DNA of 64,000 bases from Methylopila capsulata. Lineage in GTDB: Bacteria; Pseudomonadota; Alphaproteobacteria; Rhizobiales; Methylopilaceae. Made by a program: the position numbers and the translations under genes. Every line of letters starts with the position of its first letter. The first letter of the stretch is position 1. The stretch is from NCBI RefSeq assembly GCF_016907975.1, contig NZ_JAFBCY010000001.1:558001-622000 (forward strand), given 5' to 3'. The notes beneath the pieces were generated by a model. The model had not been told where the DNA came from. It saw nothing but the letters and a program-made list of their open reading frames with translations, and ran no database searches. Shown piece by piece: positions 54,568 to 63,180 of this stretch.

Positions 54568-54601
54568 CGCCGGTTCTGCCCGGCGGGAGCTCCTTTTTTT
54601 T
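54560..54601 (+). terminator. Strong attenuator terminator ahead of amiC-like gene
   Basis: 14-bp stem (GGAGCTCTCGCCGG/CCGGCGGGAGCTCC, one G-T pair), loop TTCTGC and eight T. It is upstream of the first gene of the operon, 20 bases from its start, so it must be bypassed for expression. Confidence 0.9.
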
Positions 54602-54620
54602 GTGCTTGAGGCGGAAGAGC

Positions 54621-55784
54621 ATGGCGTTCGACACCACCAAGCCGTTGATCGTTGGCGCGCTGTATTCGGCGACCGGCCCGACGGCCTATCTCGAGCGCAC
54701 CCAGCTCAACGCGACGCTGCTCGCGATCGAGGAGGTCAACGCCACCGGCGGCGTGGCCGGCCGCGAGGTCGTTCCCGTGACCTACGACGCCCAGTCCGAC
54801 CCGGCGCGGTTCGCGAGCCTCGCCGAGCGCATGCTGGACGAGGACGGCGCCGGCCTGCTGGTCGGCTGCTACATGACCAACACGCGGCAGGCGGTGGTGC
54901 CGATCGTCGAGCGACGCGGCGCGGTGCTGGCCTACGCCGCGCCCTACGAGGGCTTTGAATACTCGCCGAACGTGATCTACGGCGGGGCGGTGCCGAACCA
55001 GCACATCCTGCTGCTGGCGCGGCATCTGATCCTCAACGCCGGCAAGAGCTTCTATCTCGTCGGCACCCGCTACACCTTCCCGGTCGAATCCAACCGGGTG
55101 ATGATGACCCTGGTCGCGGAGCAGAAGGGGCAGACGCTGGCCGAGCGCTACGTGCCGCTCGACGCCTCCCGCCGGGAGCTCGACCAGATCGTCCAGGACA
55201 TCAAGAAGAAGAAGCCGGACGTCGTGTTCTGCACCGTCGTCGGCGAAGCCGCTGTGCGGTTCTACGAGCTCTGCGCCGAAGCCGGGCTGACCGGCTCCCT
55301 GACGATCGCGAGCCTGACCGTCACCGAAGCGGAAATCGCGGCGATGCCCGCCGGCCTCGCCGTCGGCCACCTCACCGGCGCCACCTATTTCCAGTCGATC
55401 GACAGCCCCGAGAACCGGCGCTTCGTGCGCGCCTACCAGTCCCGCTTCGGCGTGCACGAGCGCCTGAACGCCATGGCCGAGACCGCCTACAGCGTGACGC
55501 GCATGACGCTCGACGCCGTCGGTCGCGCCCGGTCCGTCGAACCCCGGGACATCCGGTCGGCGCTCGGCGAAACGAGCTTCCTCGCGCCGCAGGGCGAAAT
55601 CCGGATCGACGCCGAGAACGGCCACTCCTACCTCTGGCCGCGGATCGGGCGCGTCGAGGCGGACGGCCAGTTCACGGTGCTCGAGCAGAGCGTGCAGGCG
55701 ATCAAGCCCGACCCCTACCTGATCCACCACAGCCTCGAGGACTGGGCCCCCGCGCCCGCCCCCGCGCGCGCGACGGGGGGCTGA
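54621..55784 (+). CDS. AmiC-like cytoplasmic amide/ligand-binding regulator
   Basis: 387 residues of the type I periplasmic-binding fold (UrtA/AmiC group): PLIVGALYSATGPTAYLERTQLNATLLAIEEVNATGGVAGREV, ASLAERMLDEDGAGLLVGCYMTNTRQAVVPIVERRGAVLAYAAPYEG, and the C-terminal EIRIDAENGHSYLWPRIGRV. It starts at ATG 54621 with no signal peptide, as in Pseudomonas AmiC, which is cytoplasmic and sequesters AmiR until an amide binds. Six bases separate it from the ANTAR gene. The natural ligand is probably a substrate or product of the hydantoinase-like enzymes downstream. Confidence 0.88.
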   Translation: MAFDTTKPLIVGALYSATGPTAYLERTQLNATLLAIEEVNATGGVAGREVVPVTYDAQSDPARFASLAERMLDEDGAGLLVGCYMTNTRQAVVPIVERRGAVLAYAAPYEGFEYSPNVIYGGAVPNQHILLLARHLILNAGKSFYLVGTRYTFPVESNRVMMTLVAEQKGQTLAERYVPLDASRRELDQIVQDIKKKKPDVVFCTVVGEAAVRFYELCAEAGLTGSLTIASLTVTEAEIAAMPAGLAVGHLTGATYFQSIDSPENRRFVRAYQSRFGVHERLNAMAETAYSVTRMTLDAVGRARSVEPRDIRSALGETSFLAPQGEIRIDAENGHSYLWPRIGRVEADGQFTVLEQSVQAIKPDPYLIHHSLEDWAPAPAPARATGG

Positions 55785-55789
55785 CCGGC

Positions 55790-56380
55790 ATGCTGAAGGC
55801 CCTCCGCGACCTTCGGAACGTCCGCGTGGTGGTCTATCACCCGAAGGACCGCGAGCGCGACGAACTGGTCGACCAGATCCGCCGCATCGGCTGCAACGTC
55901 GAGGCCGTGTGGCCGCCGCGGGACGCGATCCCCTCGGACGCCGACATCGTGTTCATGCTGTTCCGGCAGGACGGATTCACGCACGTCCTGCTGAAGGCGC
56001 TGGCCGAGCGTGACGCGCGCGTGACCCTGGTCGCGATCGTGGAGTTCGAAAGCCCGGCCGTGATCGAGGCGGTCGCCCGCGCCGGCGCCGCCGCAATCGT
56101 GACGAAGCCGATCCGCGCCTTCGGCCTTCTGACCAGCATCGTCATCGCCCACACAATTTCCTCTAAAGAGAAAATCCTTCTTGACAGAGTTCGCAAGCTT
56201 GAGGCACGGTTGGAAGGCTTCAGGAAGCTTGAGAAAGCGAAGCAAATACTGATGTCCCGCAAGGGATTATCTGAACAAGAGGCGTATGAGACCATACGCT
56301 CTCGCGCAATGACTGCGCGAATTACTATGGAGATCGTCTGCGAGACGATCATTAACGCTGAGGAATTCGTGGGTTTCTGA
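55790..56380 (+). CDS. AmiR-like ANTAR antiterminator
   Basis: 196 residues. The N-terminal part (about 8-115) is a receiver-like fold without a recognisable phospho-acceptor Asp at the usual place (VFMLFRQDG), as in AmiR, so control is by protein binding rather than phosphorylation. A coiled-coil helix (LLDRVRKLEARLEGFRKLEKAK) leads into the ANTAR domain KAKQILMSRKGLSEQEAYETIRSRAMTARITMEIVCETII, with the family's spaced Ala and Arg residues. It binds leader RNA to prevent termination. It is followed by the second attenuator. Confidence 0.92.
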   Translation: MLKALRDLRNVRVVVYHPKDRERDELVDQIRRIGCNVEAVWPPRDAIPSDADIVFMLFRQDGFTHVLLKALAERDARVTLVAIVEFESPAVIEAVARAGAAAIVTKPIRAFGLLTSIVIAHTISSKEKILLDRVRKLEARLEGFRKLEKAKQILMSRKGLSEQEAYETIRSRAMTARITMEIVCETIINAEEFVGF

Positions 56381-56462
56381 CCCGTCCGGCGCAGAGCGCG
56401 CCGACCGGAAACGCCACGTCCACATAAGTCCGCGCGCGCCAGAGATCGTCGCCAGCGGACAC

Positions 56463-56477
56463 CGGCCAAGGGAGCCG
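56463..56477 (+). promoter_or_regulatory. Putative ANTAR antiterminator hairpin, leader 2
   Basis: CGGC-CAAGGGA-GCCG forms a 4-bp stem. The loop shares AAGGGA with leader 1, and its 3' arm (56474-56477) is the start of the terminator's 5' arm. An upstream hairpin GGCGC-AGAGC-GCGCC (56388-56402) could be the partner stem-loop that ANTAR targets usually have. Confidence 0.55.
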
Positions 56478-56509
56478 TCGCCAGCATCATCGCTGGCGGC
56501 GGCTTTTTT
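56474..56509 (+). terminator. Attenuator terminator between amiR-like gene and hyuA
   Basis: 12-bp stem GCCGTCGCCAGC/GCTGGCGGCGGC (one G-T pair), loop ATCATC, then six T. It sits within the operon 57 bases before hyuA, separating the regulatory genes from the catabolic genes. Confidence 0.9.
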
Positions 56510-56565
56510 CGTTTTCACGGCCTGCGCGACGCACGGCGCCCGCGGCCCGCCATGAGGAGCCAGAG

Positions 56566-58623
56566 ATGACTCAAGCGATTGACGTGGAGGACCGCAGGGT
56601 CCGCGTCGCCTGCGACGTGGGCGGCACGTTCACCGACATCTGCGTGCTGAGCGAGGCCACCGGCCTGATGCACGTCGCGAAGGTGCCGACCACGCCGGAC
56701 CCGATCGACGGCGTGCTGGCCGGCATCGACGCCGGCGGCGTGAACCTGAACGATCTGCTGCTGTTCAAGCACGGCACCACGCTCGCCACCAACGCGCTGA
56801 TCACCCGCCGCTTCCCGCCGGCCGTGATGGTCACCACCAAGGGCTTTCGCGACACCATCGAGATCCGCCGCGGCAACCGCGACGACCTCTGGGACACCTA
56901 CAAGGAGATGGCGAAGCCCTACATCCGGCGTCGCGATCGCCTGGTGGTGACCGAGCGCACCGACTACTCCGGCGCCATCGTCGCGCCGCTGGACGAGACG
57001 GAGGCGGCCGAGCTCGCCCGCGTGATCAAGAAGCGCGGCGTGAAGACCATCGCGGTCTGCTTCGCGAACTCGTTCATCAACCCGGCCAACGAACAGCGGA
57101 TGCGCGACATCCTGGCCGAGGCGATCCCCGACGCGACGATCTCGATCTCCAGCGACATCATGCCGGAGATTTTCGAGCACGAGCGGTTCTCGACGACGGT
57201 CGCGAACGCGGTGCTGGCGCCGGTCGTCGGCCAGTACGCCAGCCGTCTCGAGAGCCGCATGAAGGCCGGCGGCTACAAGGAGGACGTGCTGCTGCTGCAT
57301 TCCGGCGGCGGCGTCATGACCGCGAAGATGGCCGAGCGCTACGCGGCGCGCTTGTCGGCCTCCGGCATCGCGGCCGGCGCGATCGCCAGCCGCTTCGTCG
57401 CCGAGCAGGCCGGGTTCAAGAACTCGATCGGCCTCGACATGGGCGGCACCTCCACCGACGTCTCGCTGTGCGACAACGGCGAGATCAACGTCACCAAGGA
57501 GTGGTTCGTCGAGTACGGCTACCCGATCTGCTTTCCCTCGATCGAGGTGCTGACGATCGGCGCCGGCGGCGGCTCGCTGGCCTGGATGGACGCCGCCAAC
57601 TCGTTGCGCAACGGCCCGCAGTCGGCGGGCTCCACGCCTGGACCCGCCTGCTACGGCCGCGGCGGCGAGAACCCGACCAACTGCGACGCCAACGTCGTGC
57701 TCGGCCGCCTCAGCGACCAGCTCGCCGGCGGCAAGGTCTCGCTCGAGAAGGGCCTCGCGACCGAGGCGATCCGCAAGGGCGTCGCCGAGCCGCTCGGCAT
57801 GTCGGTCGAGGACGCCGCGCTCGCGATCCTGAAGGTCGCGAACGCCAACATGGCGGACGCCGTCCGCCTGCTCTCGATCCGTCGCGGCTACGACCCGCGC
57901 GACTTCGCGCTGGTCGCCTTCGGCGGCGCGGGGCCTCTCCACGGCGCGGCGCTCGCCAAGGATCTGGCGATCCCCGTCGTGCTGGTGCCGCCGAACCCGG
58001 GCGTGACCTCGGCGCTCGGCTGCCTGCTGGTCGACATCCAGCACGACATCTCGCGGATGTACCTCGCGAAGGCCGAGGAGGTGAACGTCTCCGACCTCGA
58101 GACGACCTTCCGCGAGCTGGAGATCGAAGGCCGCGAGCGGCTCGTCACCGAGGGCGTGACGCCGGAGAACATGGTGTTCCAGCGCAAGATCGACATGCGT
58201 TACCACGGCCAGTGGCGCGCGCTGTCGATCAACATCGCCTCGCCCGTCGTCTCGCTCGACGAGTCGATCGCCTACTTCCACGAGGAGCACGGCCGCGAGC
58301 ACAACTACTCGCGTCCCGGCGCGCCCGTCGAGATCTACCGCGTCAGCGTGATCGCGACCGGCGTCACCTCGAAGGCGAAGTTCGCCGACTTCGATCCCGT
58401 CGACGCCGAAGCGACGCCCGTCGGCACGCGCCGCGTCCGCTTCGACGAGCTGCCGGAGACGATCGACGCGCCGGTCTATGACCGGGCGGCGCTCCAGTCC
58501 GGGATGAAGGTCGCCGGCCCCGCCGTGATCGACCAGCTCGACTCGACGGTGATCGTGCCGCCCGGCGTCACGGCGGAAGTCGACCGCTCCCTCACCCTCG
58601 TCATGCGCATCCCGCTGGCCTGA
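56566..58623 (+). CDS. Hydantoinase/oxoprolinase subunit A (HyuA-like)
   Basis: 685 residues of the HyuA/N-methylhydantoinase A family, the ATP-binding subunit. The N-terminal ASKHA phosphate motif is VRVACDVGGTFTDICVL, then FKHGTTLATNALI, NSIGLDMGGTSTDVSL (second phosphate motif), LTIGAGGGSLAWMD and AFGGAGPLHGAAL. Enzymes of this family open hydantoins, N-methylhydantoin or 5-oxoproline, or carboxylate ketones, using ATP. Which one applies here cannot be read out. A GAGGAG site precedes the ATG. First structural gene after attenuator 2. Confidence 0.92.
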   Translation: MTQAIDVEDRRVRVACDVGGTFTDICVLSEATGLMHVAKVPTTPDPIDGVLAGIDAGGVNLNDLLLFKHGTTLATNALITRRFPPAVMVTTKGFRDTIEIRRGNRDDLWDTYKEMAKPYIRRRDRLVVTERTDYSGAIVAPLDETEAAELARVIKKRGVKTIAVCFANSFINPANEQRMRDILAEAIPDATISISSDIMPEIFEHERFSTTVANAVLAPVVGQYASRLESRMKAGGYKEDVLLLHSGGGVMTAKMAERYAARLSASGIAAGAIASRFVAEQAGFKNSIGLDMGGTSTDVSLCDNGEINVTKEWFVEYGYPICFPSIEVLTIGAGGGSLAWMDAANSLRNGPQSAGSTPGPACYGRGGENPTNCDANVVLGRLSDQLAGGKVSLEKGLATEAIRKGVAEPLGMSVEDAALAILKVANANMADAVRLLSIRRGYDPRDFALVAFGGAGPLHGAALAKDLAIPVVLVPPNPGVTSALGCLLVDIQHDISRMYLAKAEEVNVSDLETTFRELEIEGRERLVTEGVTPENMVFQRKIDMRYHGQWRALSINIASPVVSLDESIAYFHEEHGREHNYSRPGAPVEIYRVSVIATGVTSKAKFADFDPVDAEATPVGTRRVRFDELPETIDAPVYDRAALQSGMKVAGPAVIDQLDSTVIVPPGVTAEVDRSLTLVMRIPLA

Positions 58624-58661
58624 CCGGCCCCCGGCCACTCATTCGAACAGGAGCTGCCCCC

Positions 58662-60683
58662 ATGTCCGCTAACATGGACCACGGCCTCGATCCGGTCACC
58701 TTCGAGGTCCTCAAGAACGCCTACGTCAACATCGTCGACCAGATGGCGGAGCAGATCTTCCGAACCTGCTACTCCTTCGTCATCTGGTCGCGCGACTTCT
58801 CCTCCGCGCTCTGCGACGCCAACGGCGACACCATCATGCAGGGCTCGGGCGACATCGCGGCCCATGTCGGCACGCTGCACTACACCGCCAAGGCCGTGAT
58901 CAACGCCTTCAAGGGCGACATCCACCCCGGCGACGTGTTCGTCGTGAACGACGTCTACCAGGGCGGCACCCACTTCAATGACACCCGCATCGTGCGGCCG
59001 ATGTTCTACCAGGGCGAGCTGCTCGGCTTCGCCCAGGCGAACGGCCACTGGGCGGACGTCGGCGGCGCGACGCCGGGCTCGTTCAACGTCAACGCCATCG
59101 ACCACATGGCCGAAGGGCTGCGCATCACGCCCGTCCGGGTGTGGAGCAAGGGCCAGTGCCTGCACGACGTCTGCAACCTGATCGCCTCCAACACCCGCGC
59201 GCCGGCCGACATCATCGGCGACATGGAGGCCCAGGCCGAGGCGACCAAGGTCGCCGAGCAGGAGGTCTGCCGCCTGATCGAGAAGTACGGCCTCGACGTC
59301 ATCAAGACCTCCTTCGGGGCGGTGCAGGACTACGTGGAGACGCTGACCCGCCAGCGCGTGTCGGCGCTGCCGGACGGCGTCTGGGAGACCGAGGACTACA
59401 TCGACCTCGATCCCGGCGTCGGCGAAGGCCTGATCCCGATCCGCGTGCGGATGACGATCAAGGACGACACCGTCCACTACGACCTGTCGAAGTCGCACCC
59501 GACGAGCATCCGCTGCTTCCTCAACGCCTGCTTCGGCGGCTCGTTCGCCGCGATCGTCGCCGGCACCAAGATGCAGTTCCCGGAGATCCCGCTGAACTCC
59601 GGCTTCTACCGGGTCGTCACGGTGGATCTCGGGCCGGCAGGGTCGGTCGTGAACGCCGCCTGGCCGACGCCGGTCGCGGGCTTCTGCTCCGGCCCGTTCG
59701 AGAAGATCATGAACTCGATCTTCGAGCTCTGGGCCGAAGTGATGCCGGAGCGGGCGATGGCCTGCACCTTCAACCTCGACTACCTGCTGATCGGCGGCCA
59801 GGACAAGCGCGACGCCTCCGGCGGCCACAAGTACTTCATGTGGTACGACTGGATGGTCGGCGGCTGGGGCGCTCGCAACGGCCGCGACGGCTGGGCGGCG
59901 ACCGGCCCGGTGTTCGGCGTGCAGCTCGGCACCCAGCCCTTCGAGGGCCAGGAGCGGCTCGCGCCGGTTCTCACCACCTGCCACGAGCTGCGCGTGGATA
60001 GCGGCGGCCCCGGCGAATCCCGCGGCGGCATGGGCGTCGACAAGGGCGTCATCCTCACCAAGGTCGACCGCACCGTCGTCTCCTACTGCTGCGACCGCGA
60101 ACGCTCCATCACCTGGGGCCTCTGGGGCGGCCTGCCCTCGATCCCGCACGGCGTGTGGGTCAACGAAGGGCTGGAGAACGAGCGCTATCTCGGCTCGATG
60201 TTCTCGAACGAGTCGCTGTCGCCCGGCGACGTCGTCAGCCGTCCCTCGGCCGGCGGCGGCGGCCTCGGCGACCCGCTTGAGCGCGACCCTCAGCTCGTCT
60301 GCGAGGACGTGGCCGACGGCTACGTCTCGATCGAGCGGGCCGCGATCGACTACGGCGTGGTGGTCAAGGAGGTCGACGCCGACCTCGCCGACTACGTCGT
60401 CGACCGCGAGAGCACGCTCGCCAAGCGCGCCTACATCCGCGCCAACCGCGGCAAGTGGCTGGACGAGGACGCCGGCGCGATCGCCGCGAAGTACCGGGCG
60501 GGCGAGCTCGGCACGCTCGACCTCATCCGCCAGTACGGCGTGATCGTGAACTGGGGCTCGGGCGAGCTGCTCGAAAAGACCACCCAGCAGTTCCGCGCCA
60601 TGCTGAAGCGCCGCACCTCCCCGTACTGGAGCCAGCGCATGCAGCCCGGCCAGGACGCGACGGTCTCCCTCAAGGTGGCCTGA
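58662..60683 (+). CDS. Hydantoinase/oxoprolinase subunit B (HyuB-like)
   Basis: 673 residues of the HyuB family, the hydrolytic partner of HyuA. Visible are DPVTFEVLKNAYVNIVDQMAEQIFRTCYSFVIWSRDFSSALCDANG, QGSGDIAAHVGTLHYT, DVFVVNDVYQGGTHFNDTRIVRP, NGHWADVGG and the Gly-rich RPSAGGGGLGDPLERDP. Residues of the putative metal site (DVYQGGTHFND and HWADVGG) are conserved. AGGAG precedes the ATG. The longer-than-usual C-terminus is within family range. Confidence 0.92.
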   Translation: MSANMDHGLDPVTFEVLKNAYVNIVDQMAEQIFRTCYSFVIWSRDFSSALCDANGDTIMQGSGDIAAHVGTLHYTAKAVINAFKGDIHPGDVFVVNDVYQGGTHFNDTRIVRPMFYQGELLGFAQANGHWADVGGATPGSFNVNAIDHMAEGLRITPVRVWSKGQCLHDVCNLIASNTRAPADIIGDMEAQAEATKVAEQEVCRLIEKYGLDVIKTSFGAVQDYVETLTRQRVSALPDGVWETEDYIDLDPGVGEGLIPIRVRMTIKDDTVHYDLSKSHPTSIRCFLNACFGGSFAAIVAGTKMQFPEIPLNSGFYRVVTVDLGPAGSVVNAAWPTPVAGFCSGPFEKIMNSIFELWAEVMPERAMACTFNLDYLLIGGQDKRDASGGHKYFMWYDWMVGGWGARNGRDGWAATGPVFGVQLGTQPFEGQERLAPVLTTCHELRVDSGGPGESRGGMGVDKGVILTKVDRTVVSYCCDRERSITWGLWGGLPSIPHGVWVNEGLENERYLGSMFSNESLSPGDVVSRPSAGGGGLGDPLERDPQLVCEDVADGYVSIERAAIDYGVVVKEVDADLADYVVDRESTLAKRAYIRANRGKWLDEDAGAIAAKYRAGELGTLDLIRQYGVIVNWGSGELLEKTTQQFRAMLKRRTSPYWSQRMQPGQDATVSLKVA

Positions 60684-60860
60684 CCCGAGCGGGGAGGAGC
60701 GGCCTTGAGCGCCCCTCCTCTCCGCTGTTTTGCGTCCGAGGCGGCGAAGACCGCCCGGACCCCCGAGAGGAACGCCTCCACGCCAACGCGGTACGGCGCC
60801 GGCCGATCCCGGCGAACGAAAACGTCACGTCGCGTCGCACGACGGGCTCAGGGGACGACC

Positions 60861-62105
60861 ATGACCGATTTCAGCCGCAGGACGCTTCTCAAGACCGCCG
60901 CCGCGGGGGCGGCGCTGGGCCTCGCGCCCGCCTATCTCCGCCACGCCTCGGCCGCGGAGCCGATCCAGGTGGCCGGCATCCACGACGCCTCGGGCGGCAT
61001 CGACATCTACGGCCGGCCGATGATCAACAGCCTGGCGCTGGCGGTCGAGGAGATCAACGCGGCCGGCGGCGTGCTGGGCCGCCCGATCGCGCTGAAGAAC
61101 TACGACCCGCAGTCGAACATGCAGCTCTACACGCAGTACGCGACGGAAGCGGCCACGAAGCAGAAAGCCTCGGTGGTGTTCGGCGGCATCATCTCGGCCT
61201 CGCGGGAGGCGATGCGCCCGACGCTCCGGCGGTTCCGCACGCCCTATTTCTACAACATGCTCTACGAGGGCGGCGTCTGCGACCGCAATGTGTTCTGCAT
61301 GGGCTCGACGCCGGCGCAGACGCTTCAGAAGTTCACGCCCTTCGTGATGAAGCGCTTCAACGCGAAGACGATCTATGTGCTGGCGGCCGACTACAACTAC
61401 GGCCAGATCACCACCAAGTGGATCCGCAAGTTCGCCTCCGAGAACGGCGGCGCGGTCGCGCAGGCGGACTTCTTCCCGCTCGACGTCAACGACTTCGGCC
61501 CGACGATCCGCAAGATCCAGGCGGAGAAGCCCGACATGATCATGTCCGTGCTGGTCGGCGCCGCGCACAACTCGTTCTACCGCCAGTGGGTCGCGGCCGG
61601 CATGAAGGACAAGATCCCGATGGCCTCGACCACCTTCGGCATCGGCAACGAGCAGGTCCTGACCTCGCCCGACGAGCACAACGGCATCGTGGTGTCCTAC
61701 GCCTACTTCGACGGCCTCAAGACGCCCGAGAACGAAGCCTTCCTGAAGAAGTACACGGCCCGCTTCGGCGAAAAGGCGGACGCGGTGACCGAGGCCTCGG
61801 CGATGACCTACCACGCGGTCAACCTCTGGGCCGCGGCGGCCGCCAAGGCCGGCAGCGTAGACCGCGACAAGGTCATCCTCGCGCTCGAGAGCGGCCTGTC
61901 GTTCACGGGACCCGCGGGCAAGACCACGATCGATCCCAAGACCCATCACGACACGCTGGACACCTACATCGCCGAGGTGCGGGACCGCGCCTACCACGTG
62001 CTGGAAAGCTTCCCGCAGCAGCCGCCGGCCGACACCGCGGCCGTATGCGATCTCGCGGCGAGCCCGAACGAGACCAAGCAGTTCGTCATAGACGTGAAGA
62101 GCTGA
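60861..62105 (+). CDS. Urea/amino-acid-type ABC transporter binding protein, Tat signal
   Basis: 414 residues of the UrtA/Leu-Ile-Val-binding type. The N-terminus SRRTLLKTAAAGAALGLAPAYLRHASAA is a twin-arginine signal. The mature part shows HDASGGIDIYGRPMINSLALAVEEINAAGGVLGRPI, GGIISASREAMRPTL and VLAADYNYGQITTKW. It is homologous in fold to the AmiC-like protein at the head of the operon, the usual relation between an ABC binding protein and its cytoplasmic sensor. It lies 177 bases after hyuB in the same direction. Confidence 0.9.
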   Translation: MTDFSRRTLLKTAAAGAALGLAPAYLRHASAAEPIQVAGIHDASGGIDIYGRPMINSLALAVEEINAAGGVLGRPIALKNYDPQSNMQLYTQYATEAATKQKASVVFGGIISASREAMRPTLRRFRTPYFYNMLYEGGVCDRNVFCMGSTPAQTLQKFTPFVMKRFNAKTIYVLAADYNYGQITTKWIRKFASENGGAVAQADFFPLDVNDFGPTIRKIQAEKPDMIMSVLVGAAHNSFYRQWVAAGMKDKIPMASTTFGIGNEQVLTSPDEHNGIVVSYAYFDGLKTPENEAFLKKYTARFGEKADAVTEASAMTYHAVNLWAAAAAKAGSVDRDKVILALESGLSFTGPAGKTTIDPKTHHDTLDTYIAEVRDRAYHVLESFPQQPPADTAAVCDLAASPNETKQFVIDVKS

Positions 62106-62132
62106 GGCGAGGCTGGGGCGGCCGCGACTGGC

Positions 62133-62252
62133 TGCGTACTTCGAGACGGCCCTACGGGCCTCCTCAGCCTGAGGACCCTTTGGGGGTGAAGCGGCGCTCC
62201 CCCTCCTCATGCTGAGGAGCCTCGCGAACAGTGAGACGTCTCGAAGCACGCA
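62133..62252. repeat. 120-base element with 16-base terminal inverted repeats
   Basis: Terminal arms at 62133-62148 and 62237-62252 match in 15 of 16 positions (CTTCGAGACG core). Inside are two more hairpins, CCTCAGCCTGAGG and TCCTCATGCTGAGGA. It lies between the binding-protein and permease genes. The sequence type is known from intergenic regions of many Rhizobiales; no coding sequence is inside. Confidence 0.8.
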
Positions 62253-62313
62253 CTCATCTGACGCGGCCCCCTGTCGCTTGCGCCGAAGCTCCGCCGCATT
62301 CTGGAGACGAACC

Positions 62314-63180
62314 TTGGACTATGCGCTCATCGTCATCCTGCAGCTCGTCGTGACCATCGCCAACCTCGCGCTCATCAGCGCGGGGCTGGCGGTGATCTTC
62401 GGCATGATGCGGATCATCAACATGGCCCACGGCGAATTCCTGATGCTCGGGGGCTACGCAGCGCTGGTCTCGCACCAGGCGGGGCTCAATCTCTGGCTCG
62501 CGATCTTCGTGGCGGCGCCGGTCACGGTCGGCCTCATCGGCGCCGTGCTGGAACGCCTCGTCATCCGGCGGCTCTACGGGCGGATGATCGACACCATGCT
62601 TGCGACCTGGGGCGTCAGCCTCGCGCTCGTCGGCGTCGTCACGGTGATCTTCGGCAACCGCGTCTCCGGCATCTCGCCGCCGCTCGGCAGCGTTCCGATC
62701 GGCGGCTACGCCATCGGCCTCTATGAACTGCTCACCGCCGGCGTGACCGCGCTGCTCTTCCTCGGCGGATGGATCGTGCTGAGGCGAACCCCGGTCGGCC
62801 TCATCGCCCGCGGCGCCATGCAGAACCGCGAAATGGCGGCGGCGCTCGGCGTCGATCCCGCCAGGGTCTACGCCACGACCTTCGTGACCGGCGCCGCGAT
62901 CTCAGGGCTCGCTGGCGCGCTGATCGCGCCGATCACGGGCGTCGCGCCCTCCATCGGCTCGGTCTACATCGCCAAGGCCTTCATCACCGTGATCTCCGGC
63001 GGAACCGCGATCCTGACGGGGGCCCTCAGCGCGTCGGCGCTGCTGGGATCGGTCAACACCGCCTTCTCCTTCGTCATGACGCCGGTGCTCGGCGAGGTCG
63101 CCCTGCTCGCGGCCGCCGTGCTGCTGCTGCGCGTGCTGCCGCGGGGGATCACCGGCCGCTTCTTCCGGAGGTCGCTGTGA
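62314..63180 (+). CDS. Branched-chain amino acid/urea-type ABC permease (LivH/UrtB)
   Basis: 288 residues from TTG 62314, chosen because GGAGA is about 8 bases upstream and the product then starts at the first transmembrane helix; the open frame upstream runs through the repeat element. About eight hydrophobic segments are seen, with the family features INMAHGEFLMLGGYAAL, TWGVSLALVGV and RAMQNREMAAALGVDPARVYATTF-type EAA region (GAMQNREMAAALGVD). Transport substrate is inferred to be a hydantoin, oxoproline or related amide. Confidence 0.9.
   Translation: MDYALIVILQLVVTIANLALISAGLAVIFGMMRIINMAHGEFLMLGGYAALVSHQAGLNLWLAIFVAAPVTVGLIGAVLERLVIRRLYGRMIDTMLATWGVSLALVGVVTVIFGNRVSGISPPLGSVPIGGYAIGLYELLTAGVTALLFLGGWIVLRRTPVGLIARGAMQNREMAAALGVDPARVYATTFVTGAAISGLAGALIAPITGVAPSIGSVYIAKAFITVISGGTAILTGALSASALLGSVNTAFSFVMTPVLGEVALLAAAVLLLRVLPRGITGRFFRRSL

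Noticed and set aside
56515-60149. Long minus-strand open frames opposite hyuA and hyuB
   Set aside because: His/Asp/Arg-rich translations with no motifs; the plus-strand genes are clear.
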